Shown: positions 14,144 through 14,212 of the stretch, in pieces
How the letters are laid out: the number at the start of each line of letters is the position of its first letter
Numbering within the stretch: position 1 is the first letter of the stretch
NCBI GenBank assembly: GCA_002383375.1
Contig: DFYR01000029.1
Span: forward strand, 1,093-15,304
DNA from: Spirochaetaceae bacterium UBA4077
GTDB taxonomy: Bacteria > Spirochaetota > Spirochaetia > Treponematales > Rectinemataceae
Direction: 5' to 3'
Length of the DNA: 14,212 nucleotides
Notes under the pieces: generated by a model
What the model was told of the DNA's origin: nothing
The model's database searches: none
What the model saw: only the letters and a program-made list of their open reading frames with translations
Translations under genes and position numbers: made by a program

Positions 14144-14207
14144 TCCTTGTTTTATACTTATTTCAAGATCTGACGCATCGGATAACGGAATCGAGTAGGA
14201 GGGGGGC
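14144..14207. promoter_or_regulatory. Upstream region of operon B with candidate operator
   Basis: The 64 bp upstream of dctQ contain an imperfect palindrome, ATCTGACGCATCGGAT (14168-14183, 12 of 16 positions symmetric), a possible operator. I see no good -35/-10 pair for the minus-strand operon. At 14195-14201 a strong Shine-Dalgarno-like TAGGAGG on the plus strand precedes a GTG at 14208, suggesting a divergent gene that begins at the window edge. Confidence 0.3.
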
Positions 14208-14212
14208 GTGAG

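Overview
The window looks like a chromosomal segment of a diderm, heterotrophic bacterium. Signal-peptide exported proteins, an outer-membrane barrel ending in Phe and two TRAP transporters show an outer membrane and an organic-acid importing lifestyle. The style of the exported proteins would fit a spirochaete (Treponema/Rectinema-like), but that is an impression, not something the sequence proves.

Layout. Positions 1-24 are the 3' end of a tRNA (probably Leu), followed by a bidirectional terminator. On the minus strand follow a secreted FMN-binding protein (121-996) and a small Omp85-like outer-membrane barrel (1197-2345). A YbhN-type flippase-like membrane protein is divergent to the barrel (2405-3670, +). 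Its 3' end overlaps tail to tail by 63 bp with TRAP operon A (minus strand: dctP 6486-5509, hairpin, dctQ 5396-4881, dctM 4879-3608). A good promoter lies just upstream of dctP. Divergent to it is a + strand pair: an M24-family metallohydrolase (6624-7751) translationally coupled by ATGA overlap to a MoaD/ThiS-like sulfur carrier (7748-7978).

Positions 14143 down to 8001 form one tightly packed minus-strand operon (operon B): dctQ, dctM, VOC/glyoxalase-fold protein, Asp/Glu-racemase-family protein, an unrecognised 210-aa protein, a TIM-barrel sugar isomerase/epimerase-type protein, a zinc alcohol dehydrogenase and a YczE-like membrane protein. Gaps are 1, 9, 3, 15, 26 and 3 bp, then a 4-bp overlap. 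This reads as uptake plus catabolism of a small hydroxy- or sugar-acid-like compound whose identity cannot be read from the sequence. No dctP is present for this second transporter within the window.

The points most worth a second look are the M24 protein, which keeps all five metal ligands but lacks both conserved active-site histidines and is coupled to a ubiquitin-like carrier; the racemase homologue with Gln at the second catalytic Cys; and operon B as an unassigned pathway containing a gene of unknown function. I found no CRISPR array, insertion sequence, integrase or rRNA.
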